Counted from the first letter of the stretch, positions 12,413 to 25,899 are shown. The stretch: DNA of 64,000 bases from Hibiscus mutabilis (GCA_019671005.1 CM033752.1:25986969-26050968), one strand, 5' to 3'. A program made the numbers and translations. The notes: a model not told the origin generated them from the letters alone.

Positions 12413-15400
12413 TGTAATACCCCAAATCTTAGCCTAGGAGATTATGACATTCGAACCTTATGTTAGATTGTTATAAATATTATATAAATAAATCTAGTGA
12501 AGCTATTAGGACCTAATTGGAATTAATTAAAGAAAGATGACTCTTTGGGAGAGTGACTTAACCGATTGGAATATAAAATATAGTGTTTGCATACTAACAA
12601 AGTTAATTTAGGGGAGGCTTGCACACTTGTCAAGTTTTGTTGATACAAGTGTGGGGGGAATTATGTTAGAATCAACCATATGGATGAGGATCAACTTTGA
12701 TCTTCTTATTCTTTCCTTCAAAATAAACGAGCCATCAAATTTTTGGGAGAGAGGGGGAGAATCGAGCACCATGGAAGCTTATTAGAGCTTGAATTTTTGC
12801 ATGAAATTCTTGAGAAACAAGGTAATACCTAAAACTCAGGAGTTTCCTTCTTGAATTTGTGATTTTAGCAACTTGAATTACTTTTGAAATGTTAAGTATA
12901 GTTGCTCAAATTTGTAGTGATACTTAGAATTCATGTATAGGATGTTGCGTAAATGAATCAATTTGAACATATGCTGAAGGTCATGTAAACATTTAGAAAC
13001 TGTTTTGAGTACACATGGTATGGCTATGGAAAATTCGATTATTGTACAAGTGTTTGTGTGAAATTGATGAATTTATGAATTTGGTATCTTGAGTTGAGTT
13101 GTTAAGTGAGTGAAAATGTTCGTAAAGATAGTAAGCTGGATTGTTGATTTGAATGAATCCATACCTTGTTGTCCAATTGGAATTAGAGTCAAAACTACCC
13201 AGATTTTAATGTTTAAACATGTGAATATATGAAATGGTACATATGGTGACCATATGTGTAAAAAACGGCATGAAATGTAAATACATGAACTTGGGAGCTA
13301 TCTTAGACATGTATGAGAGTGAATATAAGTTAAATTAACATGTTAGAACTACCATCTAAGTGATTTATTGAAGCTAAAATCTAGTTTAGTGAAATCTACC
13401 CAGAAAACTCTATTCTGGGCAGTAACTTTGAAAATTCACTACAATTGGTAATGGTTGAATTAAAAGCTGTAATTTATATGGTTATAAACCTTAATATGTC
13501 TAGTTTCACATGTAGCAAACGGAATTGAATTCTGAACTATAAAACAGGTTTTAGAGATGAAATACTAGGGATAGTGCAAATTGTCCAGTGTTGTAAATTG
13601 CCCTGTCTTTAAGTTAAAAACTGTATTAATTGGTAAAGAATAAAATTGTAAGGCCTATATGGTTATAAATACAGTTAAGTTATATTTCTAACGGTGTAAA
13701 CGAATCGAAATTTTGACGTACGAAATGAAAGTTATGCATGTTTAAGTAAACAATGCACAAGCTGCCTGGCAGCACCAGTCTAGGTATTTTGGACAGTTTT
13801 GTAAACTGTTTAGTAAACAGTTTGAACAGTTTGGTTACTGTCATGCTTCTACCCAAATTGGAATGTACATAGGTAATCATGTTGTTTGATTATAGAACAT
13901 GTGTATTGGGACAGTTTCAATGTATGGAAACAGTTATAAAGTAGGCTGTCTAAATGATGTAAATGTATGCTAGAGTGTGTATGAAATCGTGCATTTTTAA
14001 ATTGGTTACTGACTTTGAATCTACGATCTTGTATGCAATGTTAGAGCAAGGAGAAAACCTTGTGGAGGAATAAAGGAGTGACCAAGCTAGTGGCAAACAC
14101 AAAGGAGTTTGGATCCAAGACTAGCTAAGCTTGGAGTATTGTGAGTGTAGTTTTGGTAGGGTTAGGACTTAGGTCCTAACCAAAATTTACATGTATATCT
14201 TTTTGCTATTGATGTGCCATGATAATGAGCTTAATTAAACTTGAATATGAATTAAAAGGGAAGATTGGACTAAGCTGAAATTTGTGATTAAGTAATAGCA
14301 TGGAAACGGATAAGTTAAATTATTTAGAAAGAAATGTGTAAACATTATGTGATTCCATGCCTTGAATGATTCCATTCGAATTGCTTGCTTAAGTTACACT
14401 ATGGATGTAAGTGCTTGATTTCTTGTTCTTGTTGTGCATATTCGAGTAGTGGCATGTATGTATTATAATGATATATGATGCTAGATCCTTCTATCATGAA
14501 TGCAATTCACTCGAATGCTTATTTGATACCTAAGATGGTAATATAAATACTTGCTCAAAAGATAAGTAATTGGTGATTGTAGAGCTAAGGCTCAACTAGC
14601 CTAAGGGCTAAGCATGATATTGCTATAACTTGCTTGAAGGTAATTCTCGAATATGAATTGTCTCGACTTGAACATGAAAGCATAAAACATAAGAAACAAC
14701 AACAAGCTTTAAAGTATAAGAATACCCCTCTAATAAAAGTTTAAAGATTAAAAAGACTTAAATTGCCTACAATGGAAGTCCTTGGATACAATGGTATGAT
14801 GCATGGTATACTTGGGACTACGGTCCATGAGCCACGGCTCGGGGGGACGCCCCATTACATGTAATATGTTATTGGCGACAGTTGGAGGTAACGAGGGAAT
14901 TGTACGGAGTGGCGACAATTTGGTTGGATAGTGAGAAGTAAAGTATTGACATGTTTCTGATATTAGCCATTGTTATGTGCTTTGAGCTAAGTATCTCTTG
15001 GACCTTTATGGTCAAACACGGACCAATGTTATTCATGACCAATTGTGATCCAAGGCAAACATGTTAAAAAGATATGAACCTTATTCAGATATTGACTAAG
15101 AAATTCAAAAGAAAATCTTGAATACTTGAACTATATCTTGAAATACTTAAATGACTTGACAAGAAATCTTGAACACTTGAATCACTTGACATGAATCCTT
15201 GAAATACTCAAATTGCTTGACATGCAATGCTTGATTCTTGACATGAAACTCTTGAAATGATAATTGTCTATGCTTGGACCTTGTATTGTATGATTTGCTA
15301 CTTGGAATGGCTTATGGTCTCACTTGAGCTAATGTTTACTTGATTGGTTTGCTTGAATTGCTTGACATGCAAACTTGATTACTTGAACATATTACTTGAC

Positions 15401-18209
15401 TTGTATACTCGAACTCCTTGTTACATGATTGTTACTTGAAAAAGATCTTGATCTTACTTGAATTAATGAGTGTTGCTTCCATGTACATCTTGTACATGAA
15501 AGTATGGACTGTTTTGGCATTGTGAATTATGTGTACATGTTATATGACTGAATTGGCTAGACTAAATGAAAATATGGACTGTTTTGGCGTTGTGAAATAT
15601 GTATACGTGTTATATGAATGAATTTGGCTAGATTAAATGAAAATATGGATTGTTTTAGGCATTGTGAATTATGTGTATGAAAATATGGACTGTTTTGGCG
15701 TTGTGGAATATGTGTACATGTTATATGACTGAATTTGGCTAGATTAAATGAAAATATGGACTGTTTTGGGCGTTGTGAAATATGTGTACGTGTTATATGA
15801 CTGAATTGGCTAGATTAAATGAAAATATGGACTGTTTTGGCACTGTGAATTATGTGTACATGTTATATGACTGAATTGGCTAGACTAAATGAAAATATGG
15901 ACTGTTTTGGCGTTGTGAAATATGTGTACGTGTTATATGAATGAATTTGGCTAGAATAAATGAAAATATAGACTGTTTTGGCATTGTGAATTATGTGTAC
16001 ATGTTATATGACTGAATTGGCTAGACTAAATGAAAATATGGACTGTTTTGGCGTTGTGAAATATGTGTACGTGTTACATGAATGAATTTGGCTAGATTAA
16101 TGAAAATATAGACTATTTTGGCATTGTGAATTATGTGTACATGTTATATGACTGAATTGGCTAGACTAAATGAAAATATGGACTGTTTTGGCGTTGTGAA
16201 ATATGTGTACGTGTTACATGAATGAATTTGGCTAGATTAATGAAAATATGGACTGTTTTGGCATTGTGAATTATATGTACATGTTATATGATTGAATTGG
16301 CTAAACTAAATGAAAATATGGACTGTTTTGCATTGCAAGAATGTATAAACATGTATAATGGATAGCTGAGTAATAAGGCTTAAATTAAAGAAAGTAAACA
16401 AGCAATAATTAAGGCTTAAGACTTACATGCTACTTAAAATGTATACTTGTACACTTGATAAACTTGTCACATGAAATGCTACTCGAAATGGACTTATACT
16501 CTCACTTGAATCAATGTGTATAACTTGTGAACATATATTGAGTGATAAGCTTGAAATAAATTGTGATTATGTTACTTGACTTGGAAATGTTGTGATTTGC
16601 TTAAACATGCTATCGATTGACTTGAAATGATTGAAGATTGAATTGTGATCTATGATTTTGCTTTTCATGCTATCTTGCTATTCGAATGATACTAGAAAAT
16701 GTTTACTTGTTAATTACTCGATAAGCTTATCATGCTGCTTGATTTGTTTGACAAATTGGTTACTTAACATTTGCTTGTCTTGATATTTGATTGCCATAAG
16801 TATGATGATACATGAGTTCATGATTTTTGCTTGACTTGGAATGCTATAAACCTTAATAGGGCTACTTGATTAATGGAGACATGACATAAGAATTGGTTAG
16901 AACTAGTACTACCTCACTAAGTACATATCGTACTTATCACTCTCGTATCCTCTCTTCCCAAACCATAGGTTAGGTGCTTCAAGGTGAATTACTTGATTTC
17001 GAAGTCAGATTTCTCGAGCTTGAAGTAAGACACAAGCAAAAGTATAAGTATGAATCCATACTTGTTTGTAATGCTCCTAGTGGTTGGTGGCACCTAGTCT
17101 TGTATATAGTAAGCTAGGACATGCATTATGTTACTCGAAAGTTATATATATGAACTTGAGTTGGCCTGTAATGTCACGAAGGCTTAAATGCTAAACTTGG
17201 AGTATGTAATTACATAATTCTCATGTGGATTAAATGGATTAAGCTGCGCATATGTTATGAGTTTGAATTGAGTATGTTCTAGTCAAGTATTCTAGTCGAA
17301 TGCCTTGTATGAACATATAAATGCTTGAATAAATATTATAAATAATTCATGTATACATGAACTTGAATTTTTGAATGGGTAAAGAATGAAACCATGCATA
17401 CTACTTGAAGTATGATTCGAATAAATGCTCACATGAACTTGAGTTGCTGCGAGTATATGGAAATTGAAATGAAATGAACAAATTTTTGCCTAATGCTATA
17501 CATGACATTAAGACTCGATGAATGAGGAAAATGTTTTATGATATGCTAGAACTTGCTATTGCCGAATAGGAAGGGATCAAATGTACATGCTTTGCTTGTT
17601 CACATGCCTAAATAATAGTTAACCTTGAATGAACATTTGAAGGTAACCAATCACAATAATGACCTATAATGTCTATGAAACATGATATCCTTGCTTGAGA
17701 TATGTTCGATTTCATGTACATATGATCGTGTTTAGTTAAACTTTCATGAAATATTTACATGTCTTGAATGTAATGAGATTGAGTTAAAATGAAACATGCT
17801 AGTCTAGGTATGCTAATTGAAAGCTTTATATGATCGCATGAATGTAGATTTGAAAATGAATAATCTAAGTGGTAACCCTAAATGAATAATAAGATGGCCA
17901 TGCTTGTATACTTGATTGTGAATGCCTTGCTAGTCCATTTGAATGCTACATATGCCTACATGACTAAGTAGTTATTAATCTTTGAATGTAACTTAAAATG
18001 ACTAATCAAGGGTTGGCATATAATGAACAAAAATGATAAACATATCTTGCTTGTATGATCAAATGTAATTGTCTAAGTGGCTTGCTTACTAATCATTCAT
18101 CTCGCCTAGTAGGGATGAGTTCTTGAAAAGTTTTAAATTATTCGTGTTTCTAGTGTTCCCCGTAACGCTCCTCAGCCGATTTACTACTAAACCGGGTGGG
18201 GGTGTTACA
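12413..18209 (+). mobile_element. Large LTR-bounded element 1 (5.8 kb, no coding)
   Basis: Begins TGTAATACCCC, ends GGGGGTGTTACA and is flanked by a perfect 5-bp duplication, CAGGA, which fixes both ends. I see no second internal copy of the first ~30 bases, so it is more like one very long solo LTR than an element with two LTRs, though a large derivative without genes is possible. Inside there are CTTGA-rich degenerate repeats (15,100-15,480) and a ~70 bp tandem array (15,497-16,360). No gag or pol similarity was seen. A short open frame on the minus strand at 18,089-18,292 crosses the right boundary and is not a gene. Confidence 0.8.
15497..16360 (+). repeat. Tandem array, ~70/71-bp unit, ~12 copies, alternating A/B types
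   Basis: Each unit starts TGAAAATATGGACTGTTTTG. Starts are at 15,497, 15,567, 15,638, 15,678, 15,749, 15,820, 15,890, 15,961, 16,031, 16,101, 16,171, 16,241 and a partial at 16,311. Type A has GCATTGTGAATTATGTGTACA and 'GACTGAATTGG'; type B has GCGTTGTGAAATATG, 'ACGTGTTA' and 'GAATGAATTTGG'. From about 15,890 they alternate B/A strictly, giving a ~140-bp dimer. The unit at 15,638 is cut to 40 bp. Confidence 0.92.
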
Positions 18210-18214
18210 CAGGA
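18210..18214. repeat. Target-site duplication CAGGA, right copy
   Basis: Exact match to 12,408-12,412; lies 4 bp before the start of the next element. Confidence 0.85.
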
Positions 18215-18218
18215 TGTA

Positions 18219-21200
18219 TGTAACACCCTTAACGTATACTCATAGTACAAATACACTTTAAGGATGTCACAACATTTTCTGATAGAATTCAAGACTCGTA
18301 AATTTGTTTAAACACATTCATTTGACACCAAACTAGTATGAAAATTTTAAACCTTTTTTGGTATCAATGAACATGTAACATATGTGCAGTTAGCTAGTTT
18401 CGACCCTTAATTAGTTTATAAAATATATTAATCAATTATTAAACTAAAAATATAACTCAGGGTGTAAACTAGGTACACTGCCTAGACCTTTTTTTAAATT
18501 CAAAACCATTACACGATAACCGATAAATAAAAATTTTAATCAATTAAACTCATTTGCTGAAATTTCACATACTTTCTAATAGCCTTTATTACCATGATTT
18601 AATATTCATACTGCTCAAACTAATTTCTCACATTACTATTTCTTCATCTTATTTTTATCAAGTTAAGATTCATTATTAAGGATGATTATTAAAGCTTACT
18701 TTTAGTCTAATCTTGGCTCCACAAAATACTAACGTATAAGAGATACATGCCCACTAGAAAATATCATAAAGTAGAATGCCTTACTGATGTTTGATAGATT
18801 GCAGCTTGATCAGCATGTCTGACTCCTCTTCAAACATACTTCCAGACAACCTACGTGTGAAACATACACACGCTAAGTATTCACTTAGTGAGGCAAAAAA
18901 TTATAAAATTTTCAAATAACTAAAAATAATGTAATTAAATAACTTAATCTTATGTCTGAATTATCTTAAATTGATTGAAAAATTATGTTATTCTAGGTGT
19001 AACATCATTACTTGTCATAAATCAGTACACCTTTCATAACATACTATGATTAGTTTCAATTAACGTGCCAAATCATACTTTGACACAGTTCTAATTCTTT
19101 ACTTAGTAGAGCAAACAAAGATATACAGACAGTATTGAGCTTAACATAATCAAAGAAGTACAAATACCATAGAAAAATACAGAAAATACAAAAGTATAAA
19201 GAACCTGTTATTTCTCATACCAAAGACTCTCATGTTGTAATACTTGGGCATTCAGCTATAATATCATGTTCAAAATGATCATATCAAATATCATGTTATG
19301 TTCAGAATAATCATATCAGATATATTCAATAATCATCATTGGGCAGTTCGTACCCCATATTACATTATGTGTAACAAATCATATAAATACAATAGCTTTC
19401 ATCATGTTTCATAAATAGTTACTAAATCAATGATCGGGTACCAATCAGGTCATACTATTTCTTTACCTTGAGTAACATAGCATTTCAAGTTTATTTTATC
19501 TTTTACTGACATATTATGTACCAGATTTAACATATACATGTGATATGATTTCTAAGGATTGACTAGTCACAAGTCTTCCCTTCTATTAACTTAATATACA
19601 TATATTTCACTCACCTGGGCTATTTGATAGAATGCCTCACTAAACACTAGTTCAATCATTTTCTTTTCTTTTCTTTTCTTACTCGTACCTCGAACTTCTT
19701 TCAATTCGGAATTGACTTCATAAACCACATGAATATAATAAGACATTTGTTAGATTCAAATCTAACAAAACTTTAAACATATTATCTAATATTATCATTC
19801 GAATATAAAATATCCAAATATTTTCCTTTCTTCCTTTTACTTGCTAAATATTTATCATAATCATTGGTGACTAACTTAAACTTCAAACAATTCTTCCAAA
19901 CTCTTTAAACTAACATTTAGATACAAAATGTTTCAAATTCCATTTTCTAGCAGCTTGTGCTACCTTCGGAGAAATACTTCTACAGAGAGAATAAACACCA
20001 GATCTTAATTTCCTTTATATAGTAAAAACTAGATTCGATAACGAATCCAACGGTATAAGCCACATAAATTAATAAAATCTACAAAATTATGAAAAATCAC
20101 TGAATTCACGTCACATATTGTCCAGGCAGAAAACTACTCTATAATAATTTTTCTGACCTTCATTCGAATAAAAATTCATATCTTTTAACACGGAACTCGA
20201 AATCAGTTTCGGTTTGTTGGAAACGAAACTAGACTGACATACCTTTATATCGATATAAAATTCACCATCTAATCATTTTTATAGAATTTATGGTGAATTT
20301 CTAAACCTACTGCCATAATTTAAATTCAACCAAACTTCCCATAATTAGTTTCTAAAACTTACCATTACTTCTCCTTATTTCTACACTTATCAATTTAGTC
20401 CTATTATTTTACTTCAAATGACTAAATGAAGCTTGTATTCATAAGTTCTCTTTACATCTTTCATCAAAAACTACATTGCCGGATTGGTCCTTAAACTTTC
20501 ATACTTGGTCGAATTAGTCCTTCAAATAATTATGCTACTATTCCCTTACTTTATTCAATTCAAGTTCTTAAACCAATAACCTAACTTAAGTACTCATAAA
20601 TTTTCAATATCACACTTCAATCCCTAAACTTCTCCACGCTTGTCGTTTTGGTCCTTCTATCATTCAAGAACTTTATTATGATCCAAACATCAAAATTAAA
20701 CTTGTACAATATCAAACTCTTCAATTCCAATCACTTTTAATTTTCCAGCATAGTATTCATCAAATACAAGCTCAACAATCAAATCCTTAAACTTTACAAA
20801 GTTGACATTTTGGTCCCTATTACAATCTAATTAGGGATTTTCATTCCAATTACCTTAAAACAACACATAGAACCATTTATTCTTCAATCATGTTCTAAAA
20901 TTCCATACCCTAACATATACCCTAATTTTCAAAATTTAGGGGTTTTGCATCTAGACATGAAATTAATTCAAATCAAAGCTTGTAAATATCATTTCTATAC
21001 TTGATTCAACTAAATCAAGCCTTAATTCAAACAAATCCATAAACCCCAAATTTTCTCTCTCATCAAACCATGAACACTTCTTCATAGTACCATGTAAAAT
21101 TACTATCAAATGAAAGAGAATTGAAGAAGGATTAATTTTTCCTTTAAGAACTAACCTTGATTCTTGCTTGAAATGCTTTAAATTTGAACTTGAAAATATT

Positions 21201-22427
21201 TTTTTAATCCCCAAAACCTCACGGTAGCAACACCCAAAGAAACCTAATTTTTCTTCTTTATTTTGGATTTTTAATTATGCCAAATGCCTTATTTCTCACC
21301 TTTTTAATTTAAAACATCTTTTACCTAGCAAAATTACCATTTTACCCTTAAAATCTAAGGCTCCAAATTGATCCTATCTTTAATCAATGGCTAGGGTTAA
21401 TTCTTGAGATCGGAAATTACTAAAATGCCCATACCAATTTCAAAATATTTCAAAGTTGCCATCCTTGCAAAATGACCAATTTGCCCTCCAACTAGTCTTT
21501 ATTTACTAGTTTGTTTCAAAATTGTCATTCCGTTACAATCTAACTAAATTAGTTCCTTCCCGACCGCCCACTATTCCAAAAATATTATTTTATGATTTCC
21601 ATGGCTTATGGAACAGCCTCTGAAATTTCAATTCGATCTGATTTCTCGATATTTACAAAACACTTCTACTGTGATTTTACCTTTACCGAGCTATCAGATT
21701 TATTTCGAAAGTTATATATTTCATTATTCGGAAAATTAATACTATTATCTCATAAAAACTTCCTTTCCTAAGGATTTAGACTGAATTTTCCTAACTCAGT
21801 CTATTATTCTGATAATTATCGAAAATCCTCATCGAGTAAAATTTCTCTTATAAATCCTTTATCGGAAATCTATATGAATATTCTCTACTCTTATTGAGTC
21901 CAAAATATCGATCAGAAATACTTTTATGGGACCTTCCCGAAGGTCACTCATCCTAGTGTTTCCCTAGTCTGAGCACGCTTAATAATTTTATTAGATCCAA
22001 ATTCGATACCTTATACTGCGTTTTCATTCCCGTAACCTATTTCAGATTTTACTCACCGACCAAATTTATCCATCTACAGGATAAAATTTAGTTATTGGGA
22101 AAATTATTTATTATGGATTTAAACTTTTCCTTTCTTTATGATTTAGTAACCAACTTTTGAAAATTGTCATTTGGGTCACTAAACTTTAACCTTCAATTCT
22201 CATTCCAATTTTTATCAGATTTCAACCAAATTTTGCATGTACCGTAATCTACTTATTCTATGTCTTATGATACCTTTAAACCTCAGAAATTTCTTTTCTA
22301 AAGCTCCTAATTAAAGAAATCCTAACTTTTCCATTTTTTGTCATTTTAGTCACTAAGTTAGCTTTTAAGCTACTAACTTAGTACCAAATGACCTTAATAT
22401 TGTTTAACAAAATTTTAGGGTGTTACA
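18219..22427 (-). mobile_element. Large LTR-bounded element 2 (4.2 kb, no coding)
   Basis: Begins TGTAACACCC and ends TTAGGGTGTTACA. Flanks are ATGTA (18,214-18,218) and ATGTC (22,428-22,432): a 5-bp target duplication with one mismatch. It shares internal blocks with the 1-2,813 element (CACTCACCTGGGCT at 19,610; a 'CTTGATTC…CTTGA' block at 21,160), and by those blocks it lies in the opposite sense to element 1. No coding domain and no second LTR copy seen, so solo LTR or gene-less derivative. Confidence 0.75.
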
Positions 22428-23170
22428 ATGTCTTCTTAAGAAATGACCGTGTTTCAATTACCTTTTCAATGCATCTTGAAACACCTCAATCAGACACCAG
22501 GAGCTCAATATATGTCTGTTTTACTGAAGATAGGGCGCGTAGAAAACTGGATATGAGTCCAATACGGGAATTTGACTTTATTACGAATTTTCAATTAATT
22601 TATTGATTATTTGTGATCAAATTCAAATCTAGGTTTTTCCTTATTTGTTCCAATCAATTTAGACCATTTTGTGTGCAAGGAAAATGGTTTGATGCCCAAG
22701 TAAAGGCATTATTCTCTTTCCGAAAAAAAGATTTAGCATTAATGTGTAAATTATTTTAGGGTTTTTAAAGTTTCTTGAAGCCTATAAATAGGCTCCATTC
22801 TATTGTAATTCACAAAAAAAATCAAACACACCACACAACACATATACACACATTATTCAAGAGCAATACAAGGATTATAGTCAATTTTGAGAGGTGTGGG
22901 TTCTCACCAAGCCGAACTCGCGGAGGAGCTGACATCGTTGGGAGGTGGAACTGACATCACCATTAAAGCCAGGTGCAGAAGCGGGAGCAAAAGGCTGTTG
23001 GTGAGTAGCATCCACACACGGGGGCAGGCGTAGTAGTGCATGGCGGTTCACGGCTTGACTCTTACCTCATCTCTGGCAAAATTACGCGACAATACCCTAT
23101 TGTTTGCATTTCTTCGCTTTAGTTTTGTTATATTTAAAGTTTAGTCCTTTAATTCTTATTTTTTGCAATT
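22428..23170 (+). mobile_element. Old LTR, right half, with TATA box
   Basis: Continuation of 12,240-12,412. Contains CCTATAAATAGGCTCC at 22,781-22,796, followed about 20 bases on by a likely transcript start region (ATTGTAATTCAC), the usual layout of an LTR promoter and R region. Right end estimated. The short open frame at 22,388-22,606 crosses the insertion junction and is not a gene. Confidence 0.5.
22783..22790 (+). promoter_or_regulatory. TATA box of the split LTR
   Basis: TATAAATA within a short GC-flanked context typical of plant LTR promoters. Confidence 0.5.
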
Positions 23171-24169
23171 TAATCCTTGTGTTATTTAATTCATATTCTT
23201 TTTTTAAAAAATCTAATTGGTAATTATGTCACCTAATTGAGTTTAACTTTTGGTTAACATAAATTATATAATAATATAATTCCATAAAATGACAAAAAGA
23301 AAACTCTTAAGTAAATTAATTATAAAAAAATATACTCTTAGGCTAGTTTCTCTTGTAATGTAATAATAATTAATAAGCTTTAGTCATTAGATGACCTAAT
23401 TAAATTTTTGCCTTGTAGGTTAGTTTCCTAATAATATAATTTAACTATTAGTGCTTTAGGTTTAGGTTCCTTAAATACATTGTTATATAATAACTCACTT
23501 GGTAAATTTTTACAAAAGTAAATAAATATTCCCCTTAATTACAAGTAATTAAAGAAGACCTTTTTAGGTAATTTTTTAGAGAAGTAAATAAATTTTCCCT
23601 TAATTGTAAAGAATTAAATAAAGCCTTTTTAGGGTTAGTTTCTCTAAACACATGCTTTTAAGAAAATTAATTATTAATTTTTTAACATTAAATCACCCAT
23701 GAGAATTAATAAGTACATAAAATACCATTTAAAACAGGATTTTCCTTGCATCATGAAAAAATGGAATATTTCTCGAGTAGAGTTAATTTGGGTTTCCCAT
23801 AGTAGTTGGGGAATGGTTAAGACTCCTATGCGAGACTATATTTTTGGATTTTAGGGATTAATGCCTTAATCTCATTGCGTTTAAAGTTGACCTGAGCTTC
23901 CTCAGCCGTGAGCAAATTTGGGTCACTTTTAGAACTTTGTGAAGTTTTGCATTAATCTTTGCACGCATTCATCCGGGTTACAAAGGAAAATATTATTGAT
24001 CAAGTAAGTGTCGTTCTGCGTGCATTGTGGGGGAGTTAATCCTTCCCCACACATAAATGTGCCCCCGAACCTTTGAGATTTTGCAATCTATGTTTGTTCT
24101 TAGTCCGCCTAATATAATAAAAGTGACAGGTGACGACTCCATTATTATATATTGCAGGGTTTTGAATGA
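23171..24169. other. Non-coding, with LTR-end/PBS-like signature near its right end
   Basis: Mostly AT-rich. At 24,031-24,145 there is 'GGGGGAGTTAATCCTTCCCC … CCCCCGAACC … GGTGACGACTCCA', a diverged form of the end seen in the LTRs at 51,920-52,161 and 61,395-61,624 followed by TGGCGACTCC. It is therefore a likely relic of the same wider LTR group. Confidence 0.4.
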
Positions 24170-24765
24170 GTGACTTTGAAAGACATATCAAGAGGAGAGC
24201 CTAGAGACATCAAGCATCCTTCCTGGTTTGCTATTTCCATTAACTTTGTTGTAGCATTCTCTAGTTCTAACCTTGATTTGTTCATCAGCGGAATGGTTCG
24301 ACTACATGGGTTTATCATATCAGATTGTAATGATAAGTTTCTTTGTAATTTTGGGATGAGTGTGTATCAAGATCAAAACCAAACTAGAATCTTCCATCCT
24401 GCAAATGAGTGGTCAAATCAAGGAAATGAAATGAGGATAATCCACCTAATCGAGAGTAATCATTCAAAAGAGTTCAAAGGTATAGGAAGAAGATGTGCCA
24501 TATAAGGTTGAGTTTGTGAAAATTTTTGGACGATGTGAGCTCAGCGCCTTCAAGTTTCACAAGAGGAACATTTTTGAACCAATGGAGCATTTTGCAAACA
24601 GAGATCACAGAAAGAAAAAAATGATCCGTGTTCAAACCAGGAGAATGGTTTTGGAACAAAACACGAGTGAAGAGTTTCTCATCCCTACAAAAGTCAAACT
24701 TGTTCCCATTTATAGAAAATGTCAATTTAGGGACAAATTGCTTTTAAGAAAGAGGATGATGTGAT
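24170..24765 (+). pseudogene. Ty3/gypsy integrase remnant
   Basis: Two open frames, 24,170-24,505 and 24,495-24,764, overlap in different phases. The first has 'MVRLHGFIISDCNDKFL' and 'FHPANEWSNQGNE', diverged forms of the integrase core pattern in which the second catalytic Asp precedes a KF motif and HPQTDGQTE carries the third. The second has 'FANRDHRKKK' and 'EEFLIPTKVKLVP', like the post-core region of gypsy integrases. The conserved Asp of the SDRD motif is shifted and the region between core and C-terminus is deleted, so it is not functional. Identification rests on pattern matching by eye. Confidence 0.6.
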
Positions 24766-25145
24766 CCTAACTAGCAGCCAATTCAAACTTCAGTTACTTT
24801 CATCTTTTCACTTGATGAGGATGAAAAGGGAGGGAATTCTTTCTTTCTTTCTTTACCTTAATCTATTTCATTTATGCAAGCTATTTATTTTTGTTCATGC
24901 ATTCACATCTTAGTATTTGATTAAATTATCATATCATTTGTTACCTTCATAATCATATTATGATTACATTTAGTAATGCATATCATATCTTAATATGTTT
25001 CCATTCATTAGGTATTATGAATTGCATAATATATGATTAAGATATTCATTTCATGCACTCTACTTATTTGCATGTGCATATCATATAGTTTAGAGCATAG
25101 TTTATATTTAATGCATGATTAGGTTGCATATTCATCTTATATTAT

Positions 25146-25172
25146 GCATCATATACATATATATATATATAT
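25146..25172. repeat. (AT)n microsatellite
   Basis: Short run of AT/TA dinucleotides. Confidence 0.6.
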
Positions 25173-25899
25173 GTTGTTGCATTTTATCATAAGTTTAGGC
25201 GTACATGATATATCACATGTTATACATTTCCTTACTTTATATTATATGCCTAATGTAGAGTTTGTTTGATTTGAGAAGGTACATTTACATCACCAACGAC
25301 TAGAAGGTTCAAATTCAAGGGGCATGTTTCTTCACACCAAACGGATAGGAGGATGAAAGGATGCAAATCTTCACCAAGAGTCGTGTCTCTTCACCAGGGG
25401 GTGTTTCCCAAAAGTCGCGACTTTTCACCAAAAGGTGCCATTCTAAAAGACATTTCTTTTCACATCACCAAAAGTTGTGACTTTTCACCAAGAGTTGTGT
25501 CTCTTTACCAAGGTTCATGTCTCTTCACTAGAGGTCATCTCCAAACATCATGATTATTCACTCAAAGTGATGTCTTCCAAGAGTTATATCTTTTCATGCG
25601 AAGAGGTGTCTCAAAAAGACACAATTCTTCAAGACATTTATTCATAAAATGTCACCAATTCAAGAGTCATCACTCTCCACCTTGTGTCCCTTCATAAAAA
25701 ATGATATTCCATGGAAGGGTGCAAGCAAAACAAGACCATTTTCATCCAAGCAGTGGGCGGAAAAATGGGCAGCAAGCATGAGAGGACGTAATGCATCATT
25801 TGAAGAATTATGTGACTTCCAAAAGGCTCCTTAACTCTTCATCGTGGTCGGCCACCTTTTCAAGCCTAAGATGCCTTTTCGGTCACACCCCTTGTAATT

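Noticed and set aside
15497..16360. CRISPR-like array
   Set aside because: Units are ~70 bp, directly adjacent and diverged throughout, with no short repeat plus unique spacer pattern; the host is a plant.
12413..18209. Full LTR retrotransposon with two LTRs
   Set aside because: The first bases of the element do not recur internally and no gag or pol motif is seen; treated as a solo LTR or gene-less derivative.
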